A DNA stretch of 64,000 nt from Alcanivorax sp. 1008 (GTDB lineage Bacteria > Pseudomonadota > Gammaproteobacteria > Pseudomonadales > Alcanivoracaceae). This document shows positions 43,253-52,711 of this stretch, piece after piece. The notes beneath the pieces were generated by a model. It worked only from the letters and a program-made list of their open reading frames with translations, was not told the DNA's origin and did no database searches. The stretch covers positions 125,586 through 189,585 of the forward strand of contig NZ_JAFMPS010000003.1 of the NCBI RefSeq assembly GCF_020667895.1, given 5' to 3'. The position numbers were made by a program, and so were the translations under genes. Numbering within the stretch: the first letter of the stretch is position 1; each line of letters starts with the position of its first letter.

Positions 43253-44358
43253 CAGAACTCCCGTCGATCAAAGTCGATACGTGGGTCGACCAGCACATAG
43301 GTAAGATCACTGATCAGCTTCAGTAGCAAGCCGAGCAGCGTAAATATAAACAAGGTGCCGAATACCACCGGGTAGTCACGGTTAATTACGGATTCAAACC
43401 CAAGCAGACCAAGCCCTTCCAGAGAAAAGATGTACTCGATCAGCAATACCCCGGTAAAGAACATGCCCACGAAGGCTGCAGGAAAGCCGGCGATGATAAT
43501 CAGCATGGCGTTACGGAATACATGCCGGTAAAGCACCTGGTTTTCACTCAGGCCTTTGGCCATGGCGGTTTGAACGTACAGCTTGCTGATCTCATCAAGA
43601 AACGAATTTTTGGTGAGCATGGTTAAGGTGGCAAAGTTGCCGATCACAATAGCGATAGTAGGCAGGGTGATATGCCACAGGTAGTCGGTGATCTTTCCCA
43701 GCCAAGATAGCTCCTGCCAGTTGTCTGAAGTCAGCCCACGCAGTGGAAACCAGTCTAGATAGCTGCCTCCGGCGAACAACACAATCAGCAAAATCGCGAA
43801 CAGGAAGCTGGGGATGGCATAGCCCACAATAATCGCACTGCTGCTCCAGACATCAAATGGGGTGCCATGCCTGACGGCCTTGCGGATACCTAGCGGGATT
43901 GAGATCAGGTAGGTGATCAAGGTGCTCCACAGACCAAGGGAGATAGATACGGGAAGGCGCTCAACGATTAGCTCGGTTACAGGGCGGCCACGGTAGTAGG
44001 AGTCACCAAACTCGAAGCTGGCATAATTCTTCAGCATTAGTACAAAGCGTTCCAGAGGCGGCTTGTCAAAGCCGTATAAGGCTTCTATCCGAGCGATCAG
44101 CTCAGGAGGCAACCCCTGTGATCCGCGATAGCCACTTGAGTCGCTTGCTGAGCCACCGCTCGAGCCGCCACTCTGAATCATGTCGGCGCTGGTGCCGGCG
44201 AACTGGCCAGTGGCGGAGGTATGCATGCCTTTCAGTTCGGCCACCATGCGCTCAACGGGGCCGCCGGGGGCGGCCTGCACAATGACAAAGTTAAGCACCA
44301 GAATGCCAAACAGGGTGGGCACAATAAGCGCCAGGCGGCGCAGCACATACCAGCTCAT
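43252..44358 (-). CDS. yejB: Peptide ABC transporter permease
   Basis: A 368-residue DppB/OppB-type permease. Start ATG 44358 ([18 protein letters not shown]) shares one base with the stop of the upstream binding-protein gene (TGATG); an in-frame ATG at 44376 is less likely. Six helices; the EAA loop is near [21 protein letters not shown] Ser/Gly-rich stretch after residue 55 ([14 protein letters not shown]) is a periplasmic insertion. Forms the channel with YejE. Confidence 0.92.
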   Translation of the reverse strand: MSWYVLRRLALIVPTLFGILVLNFVIVQAAPGGPVERMVAELKGMHTSATGQFAGTSADMIQSGGSSGGSASDSSGYRGSQGLPPELIARIEALYGFDKPPLERFVLMLKNYASFEFGDSYYRGRPVTELIVERLPVSISLGLWSTLITYLISIPLGIRKAVRHGTPFDVWSSSAIIVGYAIPSFLFAILLIVLFAGGSYLDWFPLRGLTSDNWQELSWLGKITDYLWHITLPTIAIVIGNFATLTMLTKNSFLDEISKLYVQTAMAKGLSENQVLYRHVFRNAMLIIIAGFPAAFVGMFFTGVLLIEYIFSLEGLGLLGFESVINRDYPVVFGTLFIFTLLGLLLKLISDLTYVLVDPRIDFDRREF

Positions 44359-46133
44359 CAGGGTTTCTGCCACCATGCATCAATCGGCAAACCATAGGGC
44401 GGGTTCACCTGTGGCCTCGCCAGGGTGCTGCGATATGCTACCCGGAAGCGATTTACATGCCAGTTTGGTACGACGTAGTGGCCCCACTGCAGTACCCGAT
44501 CTAATGCCCGACAGGCCACCACCAGTTGCTCACGACTCTGAGCGCGGATGATCTGCTCTACCAATGCGTCCACAGCCGGGTTTTTAAGACCGATGCGGTT
44601 GCGCGAGTCTGACATGTCTGCTGCAGATGAGTGCCAAAAGTCACGCTGCTCATTGCCTGGCGAGTTGGACTGTGGGAACACTGCAATAATCATGTCGTAG
44701 TCAAATTTACGTACTCGCTCCAGATACTGGGTCGGATCGATCCGGCGCACATTTGCATCAATGCCAAGGGCTTTCAGGTTGCGGGAAAAGGGCAGAGCGA
44801 CGCGTTCAAAAGCGCCACTATCCAACAGGATCTCGAAGCGTACCAAGGTGCCATTTGGCGTTTTCAGTTGATTTTTCTCGATCGTGTAGCCCGCAGTCTG
44901 GAGCAGATGCTGGGCACGTTGCAGGTTTTCTCTTGGGCGTCCTGAGCCATCGGTTTTCGGTGGCTGGTATTCCTTGTCAAATACTTCCTTTGGAAGCTGC
45001 TTGCGAAATGGCTCAAGCAGTTCCAGCTCTGCTGCGGAAGGCAGTCCAGTGGCGGCCATCTCAGAGTTCTGAAAAAAACTCCGCGTGCGCGTGTACTGGC
45101 CATGAAACAGGTTCTGGTTAGACCATTCGAAATCCATGGCCAGGCCGATAGCTTCGCGAAGGGTTCGATCAGTGAACAGCTCGCGGCGCTGATTCATAAC
45201 GAAGCCTTGCATGCCGCTTGGCAGACTATGAGGGATTTCTTCGAGAATGATCTCCTTGCGCGTCAGCGCCGGGCTGGTGTACCCCGATGCCCAGTCCTTG
45301 GCGCTGCGCTCCAGTCGCCAGTCATAGGCACCCCCTTTAAATGCTTCCAGCGATACGGTTTCGTCCAGAAAGTATTCGAACGAGACATGATCGAAATTAT
45401 ATTGGCCACGATTCACCGGCAGATCTTTAGCCCAGTAATTGTCACGACGTTGATATACAACTCGGCGGCCTGGTTGAAAACTTTCGACTTCGTACGGGCC
45501 ACTGCCGATAGGTACTTGCAGAGACGGTTTGCTGAAATCGTGGTCCTTCCAGTGATGCTTGGGTAGCACCGGCATCTGGCCAACAATAAGTGGCAACTCC
45601 TTATTTTCGCGAGTTCGAAAGTGGAAGCGCACGCTATGGTTGTCAATGGCTTCGACTCGTTCCACGTCACCATAATAGTAGGCATAGAATGGCGAGCCCT
45701 TATCGGTCAGTAGATTGAAAGAAAACACCACGTCCTCGGAGGTGACAGCCACGCCGTCTGCAAAACGTGCTTCCGGGTGAAGGTGATAGGTGACGTATGA
45801 GCGATCCGCTGCCAACTCAATAGTCTTTGCCAGAAGCCCATATTGGGTAAAGGGCTCATCCTGACTGGGAGTGGTCAAGGTGTCATATAGATAGCCCGTG
45901 CCTGCTGCCGGGTTTCCCTGTGGAATAAACGGGTTAAAGCTGTCGAAGGTGCCAATGACATGGCGGCGCAGAGTGCCACCCTTAGGGGCATTTGCATTGA
46001 CGTAGTCAAAGTGACTGAAGTTAACACCGTATTTCGGCTCGCCATGCATTGCTATAGCGTGCTTGCCGGGAGAGGCGTGAGCAGAAGTAGCCAAGGCAAA
46101 AAGTATTGGAGCAAGCAATATGGATTTCAGCAT
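44358..46133 (-). CDS. yejA: Periplasmic peptide-binding protein (YejA/NppA2 type)
   Basis: A 591-residue family 5 solute-binding protein with signal peptide [20 protein letters not shown]. The mature part has the family start [17 protein letters not shown] and the segment [20 protein letters not shown]. YejA-type proteins bind peptides, peptidyl antibiotics or muropeptides. By synteny it corresponds to the NppA2 gene of P. aeruginosa. It is the second of two tandem binding-protein genes feeding one transporter. Confidence 0.92.
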   Translation of the reverse strand: MLKSILLAPILFALATSAHASPGKHAIAMHGEPKYGVNFSHFDYVNANAPKGGTLRRHVIGTFDSFNPFIPQGNPAAGTGYLYDTLTTPSQDEPFTQYGLLAKTIELAADRSYVTYHLHPEARFADGVAVTSEDVVFSFNLLTDKGSPFYAYYYGDVERVEAIDNHSVRFHFRTRENKELPLIVGQMPVLPKHHWKDHDFSKPSLQVPIGSGPYEVESFQPGRRVVYQRRDNYWAKDLPVNRGQYNFDHVSFEYFLDETVSLEAFKGGAYDWRLERSAKDWASGYTSPALTRKEIILEEIPHSLPSGMQGFVMNQRRELFTDRTLREAIGLAMDFEWSNQNLFHGQYTRTRSFFQNSEMAATGLPSAAELELLEPFRKQLPKEVFDKEYQPPKTDGSGRPRENLQRAQHLLQTAGYTIEKNQLKTPNGTLVRFEILLDSGAFERVALPFSRNLKALGIDANVRRIDPTQYLERVRKFDYDMIIAVFPQSNSPGNEQRDFWHSSAADMSDSRNRIGLKNPAVDALVEQIIRAQSREQLVVACRALDRVLQWGHYVVPNWHVNRFRVAYRSTLARPQVNPPYGLPIDAWWQKP

Positions 46134-46151
46134 CAGAACTTCCTGTTATGG

Positions 46152-48005
46152 TTATTGCGAGCGTTCTGCTTCGGTCATCCACCAGGTTTCGGTGCCAAGG
46201 ACATAAGGCGTGGCGGAGGCCGGTCGTTTAAAAAGATCCCACCAGGCTAGCCGATGTCGGCCCAGATACCAGTGCGGAATCGTATAGTGGCGCCACAGCA
46301 GCACCCGGTCCAGTGCGCGCAGTGCCGCCCGGTAGTCATCCAGTGTGGAGGCAGACAGTACCTTGCCGACCAGGCCATCAATCACCGGGTCCTGGATGCC
46401 AGCGTAATTACGCCCGCCATTCATGTCAGCGCTGGAGGAGTGCAGATATTCAATGAGCTCCACGCCAGGGAAAGTGTTCTGCGGCAAAACAAAAAGGGTG
46501 ACATCAAAATCAAACTGATCAAGTCTCTGCTTGAAAGAGGCTGGGTCAATGGAGCGATAACTGGCGTCAACGCCAAGCGCCTCCAGGTTTCTCAGCCAAG
46601 GCTGGATAACCCGGTCCATGCCCGGGCTATGGTAATTAAGGATTTCCAGTGACAGCGCTTCGCCTGTTTCCCCGTGCACCAGCTTTTTGTCTCGTATCAG
46701 GTAGCCCGCCTTATTGAACAGGGCCATCGCTAGCTGCATATGGCGGCGATCCCGTCCGGAGCCGTCACTGACAGGCAGGGAAAAGGGTTCGCTAAACAGC
46801 TTTTCCGGTAATTGCTGCCGAAATGGCTCCAGCAGGGCAAGCTCGGCCCCGGAAGGCACGCCGCTGGCGCTGTGCTCGCTGTTTGGGAACCAGCTCAATT
46901 GGCGCTGATAGGCGCCATTGAAAATATTCCGGTTGGTCCATTCGTAATCAAATAGCAGGCCGAGGGCCTGGCGAATATCCGGGTTGTTGAATGGTGTGCG
47001 GCGTTGGTTAAAGAAAAATGCCTGAGTTCCCTGGGCGATACGGTGAGGGATTTCAGCGCGCTTGACCCGGCCATCGCGTACCGCGGGGAAATCGTAGGCG
47101 GTGGCCCAGTGCTTGGCAATGTAGTCGAGGTGAATGTCGTAACGGCCGGTTTTGAAGGCTTCGAAGGCGACCTCTGCATCGCGGTAGAAATCTATAATTA
47201 CTTGATCAAAATTGTAGCGACCGCGATTTACTGGCAGGTCGCGCCCCCAATAGCCTGGGTCCCTCTGCAGGGTAATCTGTCTCCCCGGCTGGATACCGGC
47301 GACTCGGTAGGGCCCACTAATAACCGGGGGTGTGAGTGTCGGTTTGCTGAAGTCTTTGTCCTGCCAATAGTGTTTTGGCAGGACCGGAAGTTGGCCGGCG
47401 ATCAGTGGCAGCATGCGCCGATGCTCACCGGTAAAATGGAAGCGCACCTGATGAGAGTTGATGATGCTGACCTTGTCGATCTGCTGATAACGCAGGGCAT
47501 AGCGTGGGTGGCCTTGATCACGCAGCAGGTTGAAGGAAAACAGCACGTCATCAGCGGTAATTGGCGTGCCGTCCTGAAAGCGGGCTTCGTCACGTAGCTT
47601 GAATGTGCACTGGTTCAATTGGGGGTCGCAGTTGATGGATTCTGAAATAAGGCCATAGGCGGCACCTGCTTCATCTCCGACGCTGTTATGTGCGTCAGCG
47701 CCCATCAATAGGGTGTCGGTCATTTCCAGAAAGCCGAAGACATAGGCGCCGGGTGTGTTGGCGGGGCTACGTCCTGCGAGGATGTAGGGGTTGATACTGT
47801 CGAAATCACCACTGCCAAGCAGCTTCAGGGTGCCGCCCTTGGGGGCACTTGGATTGACGTAGTCAAAATGATGGAAATCGGCGGAGTATTTTAGCACTCC
47901 AAAAGGGTGGTAGCCGTGCTGTGGAGCTGCGCTGCAAACCATGGCGCCGGCGGTCAGTAGAGCGCCAGCACCAAGACGTCCAATAGCCCATCGACTAGGG
48001 CGCAT
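46152..48005 (-). CDS. Second periplasmic peptide-binding protein (YejA/NppA1 type)
   Basis: A 617-residue family 5 binding protein, clearly paralogous to the next gene (HFDYVNPSAPKGGTLKL; RFQDGTPITADDVLFSFNLL). Signal peptide RWAIGRLGAGALLTAGAMVCSA. Start ATG 48005 overlaps the end of mltD by 11 bases; an in-frame ATG at 48020 is possible. Corresponds to NppA1 by position next to mltD. Two binding proteins may widen the ligand range of the shared permease. Confidence 0.9.
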   Translation of the reverse strand: MRPSRWAIGRLGAGALLTAGAMVCSAAPQHGYHPFGVLKYSADFHHFDYVNPSAPKGGTLKLLGSGDFDSINPYILAGRSPANTPGAYVFGFLEMTDTLLMGADAHNSVGDEAGAAYGLISESINCDPQLNQCTFKLRDEARFQDGTPITADDVLFSFNLLRDQGHPRYALRYQQIDKVSIINSHQVRFHFTGEHRRMLPLIAGQLPVLPKHYWQDKDFSKPTLTPPVISGPYRVAGIQPGRQITLQRDPGYWGRDLPVNRGRYNFDQVIIDFYRDAEVAFEAFKTGRYDIHLDYIAKHWATAYDFPAVRDGRVKRAEIPHRIAQGTQAFFFNQRRTPFNNPDIRQALGLLFDYEWTNRNIFNGAYQRQLSWFPNSEHSASGVPSGAELALLEPFRQQLPEKLFSEPFSLPVSDGSGRDRRHMQLAMALFNKAGYLIRDKKLVHGETGEALSLEILNYHSPGMDRVIQPWLRNLEALGVDASYRSIDPASFKQRLDQFDFDVTLFVLPQNTFPGVELIEYLHSSSADMNGGRNYAGIQDPVIDGLVGKVLSASTLDDYRAALRALDRVLLWRHYTIPHWYLGRHRLAWWDLFKRPASATPYVLGTETWWMTEAERSQ

Positions 48006-49605
48006 AGCGAACATCCACATACAGCGTTAGTTGCTGACCGGGCCGCAGGTAGCGGCTGGTGTTAAGTTTATTCCAGCTGGCAATCTGGCCGACGGACACG
48101 TTAAAACGGTTCGCGATTCGGTGCAGGGAGTCACCTCGTCGAACGGAGTAGTTGACCCGACGGACCATCTCCGGGCGATCCACAGAGGGCGCAGTTACGG
48201 TGGTGTTTGACTTGCTCCAGATCACCAGTTTTCGGCCAACGCTCAGCGTGTCTCCCGGAGCCATGCCGTTCCATTTGGCCAGCTCTTTAGTGCCCACGTT
48301 ATGGCGGCGGGAAATTGTCCACAGGCTGTCGCCACTTTGTACCCGATACTCTATCTTACTGCGCCCCGCAGGCGCTTGATTCTGCTTTGCTTCAAGGCGG
48401 TTGTCGGCACTGAGCCGATAGGCGTCGGCGCTCGCGGCGGGCTGGGGGATAAGCAACTGGCGTCCGGCAACGATGATGTTGCTGCGCAGGTTGTTGCTTT
48501 GCCGCAAGGCATCAATAGTGGTGTTGAACCGCTTGGCAATGCCTCCCAATGTATCACCCGAAGCGATTGTATACTGCTGCCAACGGAGCCGTTGCTCGGC
48601 CGGCAGCGAGGCCAGCTTTTGCTCCAGCTCGCTGGCCCGGGAATACGGGACTAGCAAGCGGTGCGGGCCGGCTGGTGGAGTACTCCAGCGACTATAGCCG
48701 GCGTTAAGGTAATAAATTTCCTTAACGTCGGTGCCACTCATGTCAGCCGCTAATTGCAGGTCCAGTTGGCCGCCGGTGTCGACTACCGCGAAGTAGGGTG
48801 CATTGGCTATCGGCTGCAAGGTCACTCCGTAGCGTTCCGGGTCGCGAACAATCTGGCTGATAGCAATCAGTTTGGGAACATAAGCGCGGGTCTCTTTGGG
48901 TAGCTGCAGGTTCCAGTAATCTGTTGGGCGTTGTTGCTGTTGATTGCGGCGAATGGCCTTTGAGACGGTGCCGCCGCCGGAATTGTAGGCGGCCAGTGCC
49001 AGCTCCCAGTCACCGTCAAAACGTTTCGCGAGTCTGGAAAGATACTCAAGTGCTGCGTCGGTTGATGACAGAATGTCGCGCCTTCCGTCATACCAGTAAT
49101 CCTGATGCAGGCCAAAGGCTTTGCCAGTAGAGGGAATGAACTGCCAGGGCCCGGAGGCGCGGCCATGGGAATAGGCAAACGGGTCAAAGGCACTTTCCAC
49201 CACTGGCAGCAGGGCCATCTCCAGTGGAACCTGTTTGGCTTCGGCGCGCTCGACAATATGGTAGAGGTAGCGCTGTGCCCGGGTGGTCACTCTCTCAATA
49301 TATTGAGGATTGCGGATTAGCCAATTGCGCTCGGCAGTAATGCGAGCATTATCAATGTCCAGATTGAGGCTGAAGCCGCTACGCAATCGCTGCCAAAGGT
49401 CTGAGCCAGTTACCGGCAGGCTTTCAGGTCGGGCTTCTGGCCAGTCCGTATCACCGCACAGCAGAGCAATATTTCCCTCTTCAGAGGCAGCCGCCAACAT
49501 CGGCCCGAACTCGTCCAGAGGATCGTAATCACTGATGGAAGGCGCTCGCGAGGCACAGCCCTGAACGATCAGTATTACGCTGATTGTGGCAAGAATTTTT
49601 TTCAT
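47995..49605 (-). CDS. mltD: Membrane-bound lytic murein transglycosylase D
   Basis: A 536-residue lipoprotein. The lipobox IVQGC gives the acylated Cys at about residue 16 from ATG 49605. The SLT domain contains the catalytic Glu in PVVESAFDPFAYSHGRASGP and the AYNSGGGTVSKAI motif. Three LysM repeats follow (YTIASGDTLGGIAKRF, YRVQSGDSLWTISRRH, YSVRRGDSLHRIANRF). It cuts glycan strands to release anhydro-muropeptides. It overlaps the binding-protein gene downstream, tying wall turnover to peptide uptake. Confidence 0.95.
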   Translation of the reverse strand: MKKILATISVILIVQGCASRAPSISDYDPLDEFGPMLAAASEEGNIALLCGDTDWPEARPESLPVTGSDLWQRLRSGFSLNLDIDNARITAERNWLIRNPQYIERVTTRAQRYLYHIVERAEAKQVPLEMALLPVVESAFDPFAYSHGRASGPWQFIPSTGKAFGLHQDYWYDGRRDILSSTDAALEYLSRLAKRFDGDWELALAAYNSGGGTVSKAIRRNQQQQRPTDYWNLQLPKETRAYVPKLIAISQIVRDPERYGVTLQPIANAPYFAVVDTGGQLDLQLAADMSGTDVKEIYYLNAGYSRWSTPPAGPHRLLVPYSRASELEQKLASLPAEQRLRWQQYTIASGDTLGGIAKRFNTTIDALRQSNNLRSNIIVAGRQLLIPQPAASADAYRLSADNRLEAKQNQAPAGRSKIEYRVQSGDSLWTISRRHNVGTKELAKWNGMAPGDTLSVGRKLVIWSKSNTTVTAPSVDRPEMVRRVNYSVRRGDSLHRIANRFNVSVGQIASWNKLNTSRYLRPGQQLTLYVDVRYAP

Positions 49606-49665
49606 CACAGTAAAAAGGTTACTCACATCGGGAGAATAGAAGGCCATTGAGCGGCCAGCAAGGTA

Positions 49666-50442
49666 TCAGAAATGGTCTTTCTTTGTCCGTAATGCTGTAA
49701 AGACCGAAAGTCGGTCAGTCGGTTCCGTAGAGCCGTCGTTTAAGGCTGCCTGAAGGTCGGCTTCATGGCAGCGTAGAAAAAGGTTACTGCGCAACTCCTC
49801 GGCAAGAGTGGAGGGCAGGCTGGGTTGATCCGCGTCCCGCAATGCGGACACCTGCTGCTGCCGTCGGATCAGTGCCGGATCGCTCGGCAGAATGCTGCGG
49901 GCGAAGGCCAGGTTGGAGGTCGTATATTCATGGGTGCAGTAGATCAGGGTTTGCTCGGGCAGTTCGCTGAGTCGGTCCAGCGAGGCCAGCATCTGTGCTG
50001 GACTGCCCTCGAACAGCCTGCCGCAGCCGCCGCTGAACAGGGTGTCACCGCAGAAAAGCAGCGGTTTATCAGGCTGCACGGTGTAATAGGCAACGTGGCC
50101 AAGGGTGTGCCCGGGGACAGCGATCACATCGAGGCGGATTGACGGTTCCGTCAGGATGACTTGATCGCCGTCGTCGACCGCCATGGTTACGCCGCGGATG
50201 GATTCCTGCTTCGGGCCGTACACTGGCACCGGCCAGCATTCAGTCAGGGCGTCTATGCCAGCGGTATGATCAGGGTGGTGGTGTGTAATCAAAATGGCTC
50301 GCAGGGTAACGCCGAGCCGGTCGAGCGCTGCCATCACGGGCGCTGCATCGCCTGGGTCGACCACCACGCCGTTACCGGCCGAATCATGGATCAGCCAGAT
50401 ATAGTTATCTTGAAATGCAGGAATAGCGATTACAGATAGCAT
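49666..50442 (-). CDS. gloB: Hydroxyacylglutathione hydrolase (glyoxalase II)
   Basis: A 258-residue metallo-beta-lactamase-fold enzyme that hydrolyses S-lactoylglutathione in methylglyoxal detoxification. The binuclear metal site is visible in ITHHHPDHTAG, further ligands in VPGHTLGHVAYY, LFCGDTLFSGGCGRLFEG and YCTHEYT. First gene of the minus-strand series to mltD and yej, 60 bp upstream of mltD; diverges from the methyltransferase gene. Confidence 0.95.
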   Translation of the reverse strand: MLSVIAIPAFQDNYIWLIHDSAGNGVVVDPGDAAPVMAALDRLGVTLRAILITHHHPDHTAGIDALTECWPVPVYGPKQESIRGVTMAVDDGDQVILTEPSIRLDVIAVPGHTLGHVAYYTVQPDKPLLFCGDTLFSGGCGRLFEGSPAQMLASLDRLSELPEQTLIYCTHEYTTSNLAFARSILPSDPALIRRQQQVSALRDADQPSLPSTLAEELRSNLFLRCHEADLQAALNDGSTEPTDRLSVFTALRTKKDHF

Positions 50443-50513
50443 CGGGGCGGGAACAGATCAGCAAGCCTTGATAGACTGTCACCATATCATCTGCCTGAGG
50501 CGACGCAAACCGT

Positions 50514-51314
50514 ATGGATCTGCCGCGACTGCTACGCTCACCGTTCCGTCGGCCACCACCGGATACCGACCGGGCATTTGCTGACTGGCTTGCCTCGGAT
50601 GCAGGGCAGGCTATGCTGGCCGAGCAGCGTCATCTACTGGATGACATTTTGGTGCGTATGATTGGTTATCATGCGGTGCAGTGTGGTGTTGGCTGCGCCG
50701 AGCCCCTGCTCGAAGCGACTCGAATCCGGCGCCAGCACTATGTTGGCCGCCCCGGTGACCAGGGCATTACTATCGCTGCTGACCCAGCCTGCCTGCCATT
50801 GGCCAATCACAGTGTTGATTTGGTGCTTTTACACCACAGTCTGGACTTTGAGGCCAATCCACATGAGGTACTGCGGGAGGTCACACGAACACTGATCCCT
50901 GGTGGGGCTCTGGTGCTCATCGGTTTCAATCCATTCAGCATCTGGGGGCTGACCCGCTTGTTCAGACTGGGCTCGAAGCACCTGCCATGGCTGGCCAGGT
51001 TTTTGCCTGCCCAGCGCGTGCACGACTGGCTTGGAGTGCTGGGGCTGGAGCTTGAGGGCTACGAAAGCGCTCATTATGCTTTGCCTCTGGGGGCTTCCGG
51101 ACGCCAGCGTTTTTCCATGATTGAGCAAATGGGTCGGCGTTTCTGGCCGCGCCGGGGTGCCTTCTACATCCTCGTAGCCCGCAAACGGGCGGCCATGATC
51201 AGGCCGGTACGGCCTCGCTTTGCTTTGCCGGAGCGCTCTCCGCAGGTTATTCCAGTGCCTCTGGCACATTGGCAGCGTCGGGGAAGGCGAGACCCGCAAG
51301 GACCTGAACATTGA
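50514..51314 (+). CDS. SAM-dependent methyltransferase
   Basis: A 266-residue class I methyltransferase of the group found between gloB and rnhA in pseudomonads. Motifs around [20 protein letters not shown] and [20 protein letters not shown] correspond to motifs II-III of the fold; the usual Gly-rich motif I is weak (GCAEPLLEA). Substrate unknown. Its stop overlaps the rnhA start codon region by four bases, so the two are coupled, and dnaQ follows with the same overlap. Confidence 0.8.
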   Translation: MDLPRLLRSPFRRPPPDTDRAFADWLASDAGQAMLAEQRHLLDDILVRMIGYHAVQCGVGCAEPLLEATRIRRQHYVGRPGDQGITIAADPACLPLANHSVDLVLLHHSLDFEANPHEVLREVTRTLIPGGALVLIGFNPFSIWGLTRLFRLGSKHLPWLARFLPAQRVHDWLGVLGLELEGYESAHYALPLGASGRQRFSMIEQMGRRFWPRRGAFYILVARKRAAMIRPVRPRFALPERSPQVIPVPLAHWQRRGRRDPQGPEH

Positions 51315-51769
51315 AGAAAATAGAGATATATACCGATGGAGCGTGCCGAGGTAATCCCGGGCCAGGCGGCTGGGGGGCATTGCTGCGTTATGGTGACCAC
51401 CAGCGTGAACTATTCGGTGGTGAGGCGGATACCACTAACAACCGGATGGAGCTGACTGCCGCAATTCGTGCTTTGCAAGCGTTGAAAGAGCCCTGTGAAG
51501 TCGATTTGACCACTGATTCCGAGTATGTCCGCAAGGGTATTAGTGAATGGCTGCCAGCCTGGAAGGCAAGGAACTGGCGGACCAGTGATCGAAAGCCAGT
51601 AAAAAACGCTGATCTGTGGAAGCTGCTGGAGCAGGCTGCAGCGCCCCATTTGGTGCGCTGGCACTGGGTCAAGGGGCATAGCGGTCACGAGGAGAATGAG
51701 CTGGCTGACCAGCTGGCCAATCGTGGCATTGACAGCCTCAAGGAATTGCCGGAGGGACAGCCCGAATGA
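51311..51769 (+). CDS. rnhA: Ribonuclease HI
   Basis: A 152-residue enzyme that cleaves RNA in RNA-DNA hybrids. The four acidic catalytic residues are visible: Asp in [17 protein letters not shown], Glu in [12 protein letters not shown], Asp in [11 protein letters not shown], Asp in ENELADQLA, plus the His of [10 protein letters not shown]. The likely start is TTG at 51311 inside the end of the methyltransferase gene. Co-transcribed with dnaQ, as in many gammaproteobacteria. Confidence 0.95.
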   Translation: MKKIEIYTDGACRGNPGPGGWGALLRYGDHQRELFGGEADTTNNRMELTAAIRALQALKEPCEVDLTTDSEYVRKGISEWLPAWKARNWRTSDRKPVKNADLWKLLEQAAAPHLVRWHWVKGHSGHEENELADQLANRGIDSLKELPEGQPE

Positions 51770-52476
51770 GACAGATTGTCCTCGATACTGAGACCACTGG
51801 TCTCGAGACCAGTGAAGGCCACCGGATTATCGAGATTGGCTGTGTGGAAATTATTGGCCGACGATGTACTGGTCGGGTGCTGCACTATTATCTCAATCCT
51901 CAGCGTGACAGTGATCAGGCAGCACTGGATGTGCATGGTCTGACTTCAGAGTTCCTGGCAGATAAGCCACTATTCTCTGCGGTGGTAGAAGATTTTATTC
52001 AGTTTGTCGACGGGGCGGAGCTGGTTATTCATAACGCGCCCTTTGATATAGGGTTTCTTGACCACGAGCTGCGTTTGCTTGGCGGGCAGTGGGGTGTGTT
52101 GAGTCAGCGTTGTCAGGTTCTTGATACGCTGGTTATGGCCCGGCAGATGTATCCGGGGCAACGCGTCAGCCTCGATGCGCTGTGTCGCCGTTTCGGAATC
52201 GATAACTCAAACCGAGAACTGCACGGTGCATTGCTGGATGCGCGTCTGCTGGCCGAGGTGTACCTGACCATGACTGGTGGTCAGGTTGGTCTTTCTCTTG
52301 ACGGTGAAAGCAGTAGCGGTGGTGCCGAAGTGGAAGCTATTCGGCGACTGCCACAGGGCCGGCCAGCACTGCTGGTACAGGCGGCGGGCGTAGAAGAGCT
52401 GGCGCGCCATGAAAGTCGGTTGGATCACCTGGATAGCAAGCTGGAGGGCGGCAGTCTGTGGCGTCGTGGCCCGTGA
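51766..52476 (+). CDS. dnaQ: DNA polymerase III epsilon subunit (3'-5' proofreading exonuclease)
   Basis: A 236-residue DEDDh exonuclease. Exo I is [12 protein letters not shown], Exo [18 protein letters not shown], Exo [18 protein letters not shown] with the catalytic His. The C-terminal tail should bind the polymerase alpha subunit. ATG overlaps the rnhA stop by four bases. A 235-bp gap follows before fimL. Confidence 0.95.
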   Translation: MRQIVLDTETTGLETSEGHRIIEIGCVEIIGRRCTGRVLHYYLNPQRDSDQAALDVHGLTSEFLADKPLFSAVVEDFIQFVDGAELVIHNAPFDIGFLDHELRLLGGQWGVLSQRCQVLDTLVMARQMYPGQRVSLDALCRRFGIDNSNRELHGALLDARLLAEVYLTMTGGQVGLSLDGESSSGGAEVEAIRRLPQGRPALLVQAAGVEELARHESRLDHLDSKLEGGSLWRRGP

Positions 52477-52711
52477 GTCAGGCTGACTGACTGCCACCGC
52501 CATATTGTGTTCGACTTGGCAAAACTCTTTTTTTTCAGTTGGTTGGCGGTAAAAGTTGACGGATTCTTTAACATCGTGCGACAGTTGCTGGCATTGTTAG
52601 ACAGAAGCTTGGACAGTGTTATGAGATGCCTGTATCCCTCAGGGAACGGTGCCGGATAGCTCAACCCGCAGCTGATAAACGCTGATAAGAACATAAGATT
52701 GCGGAGAAGCC

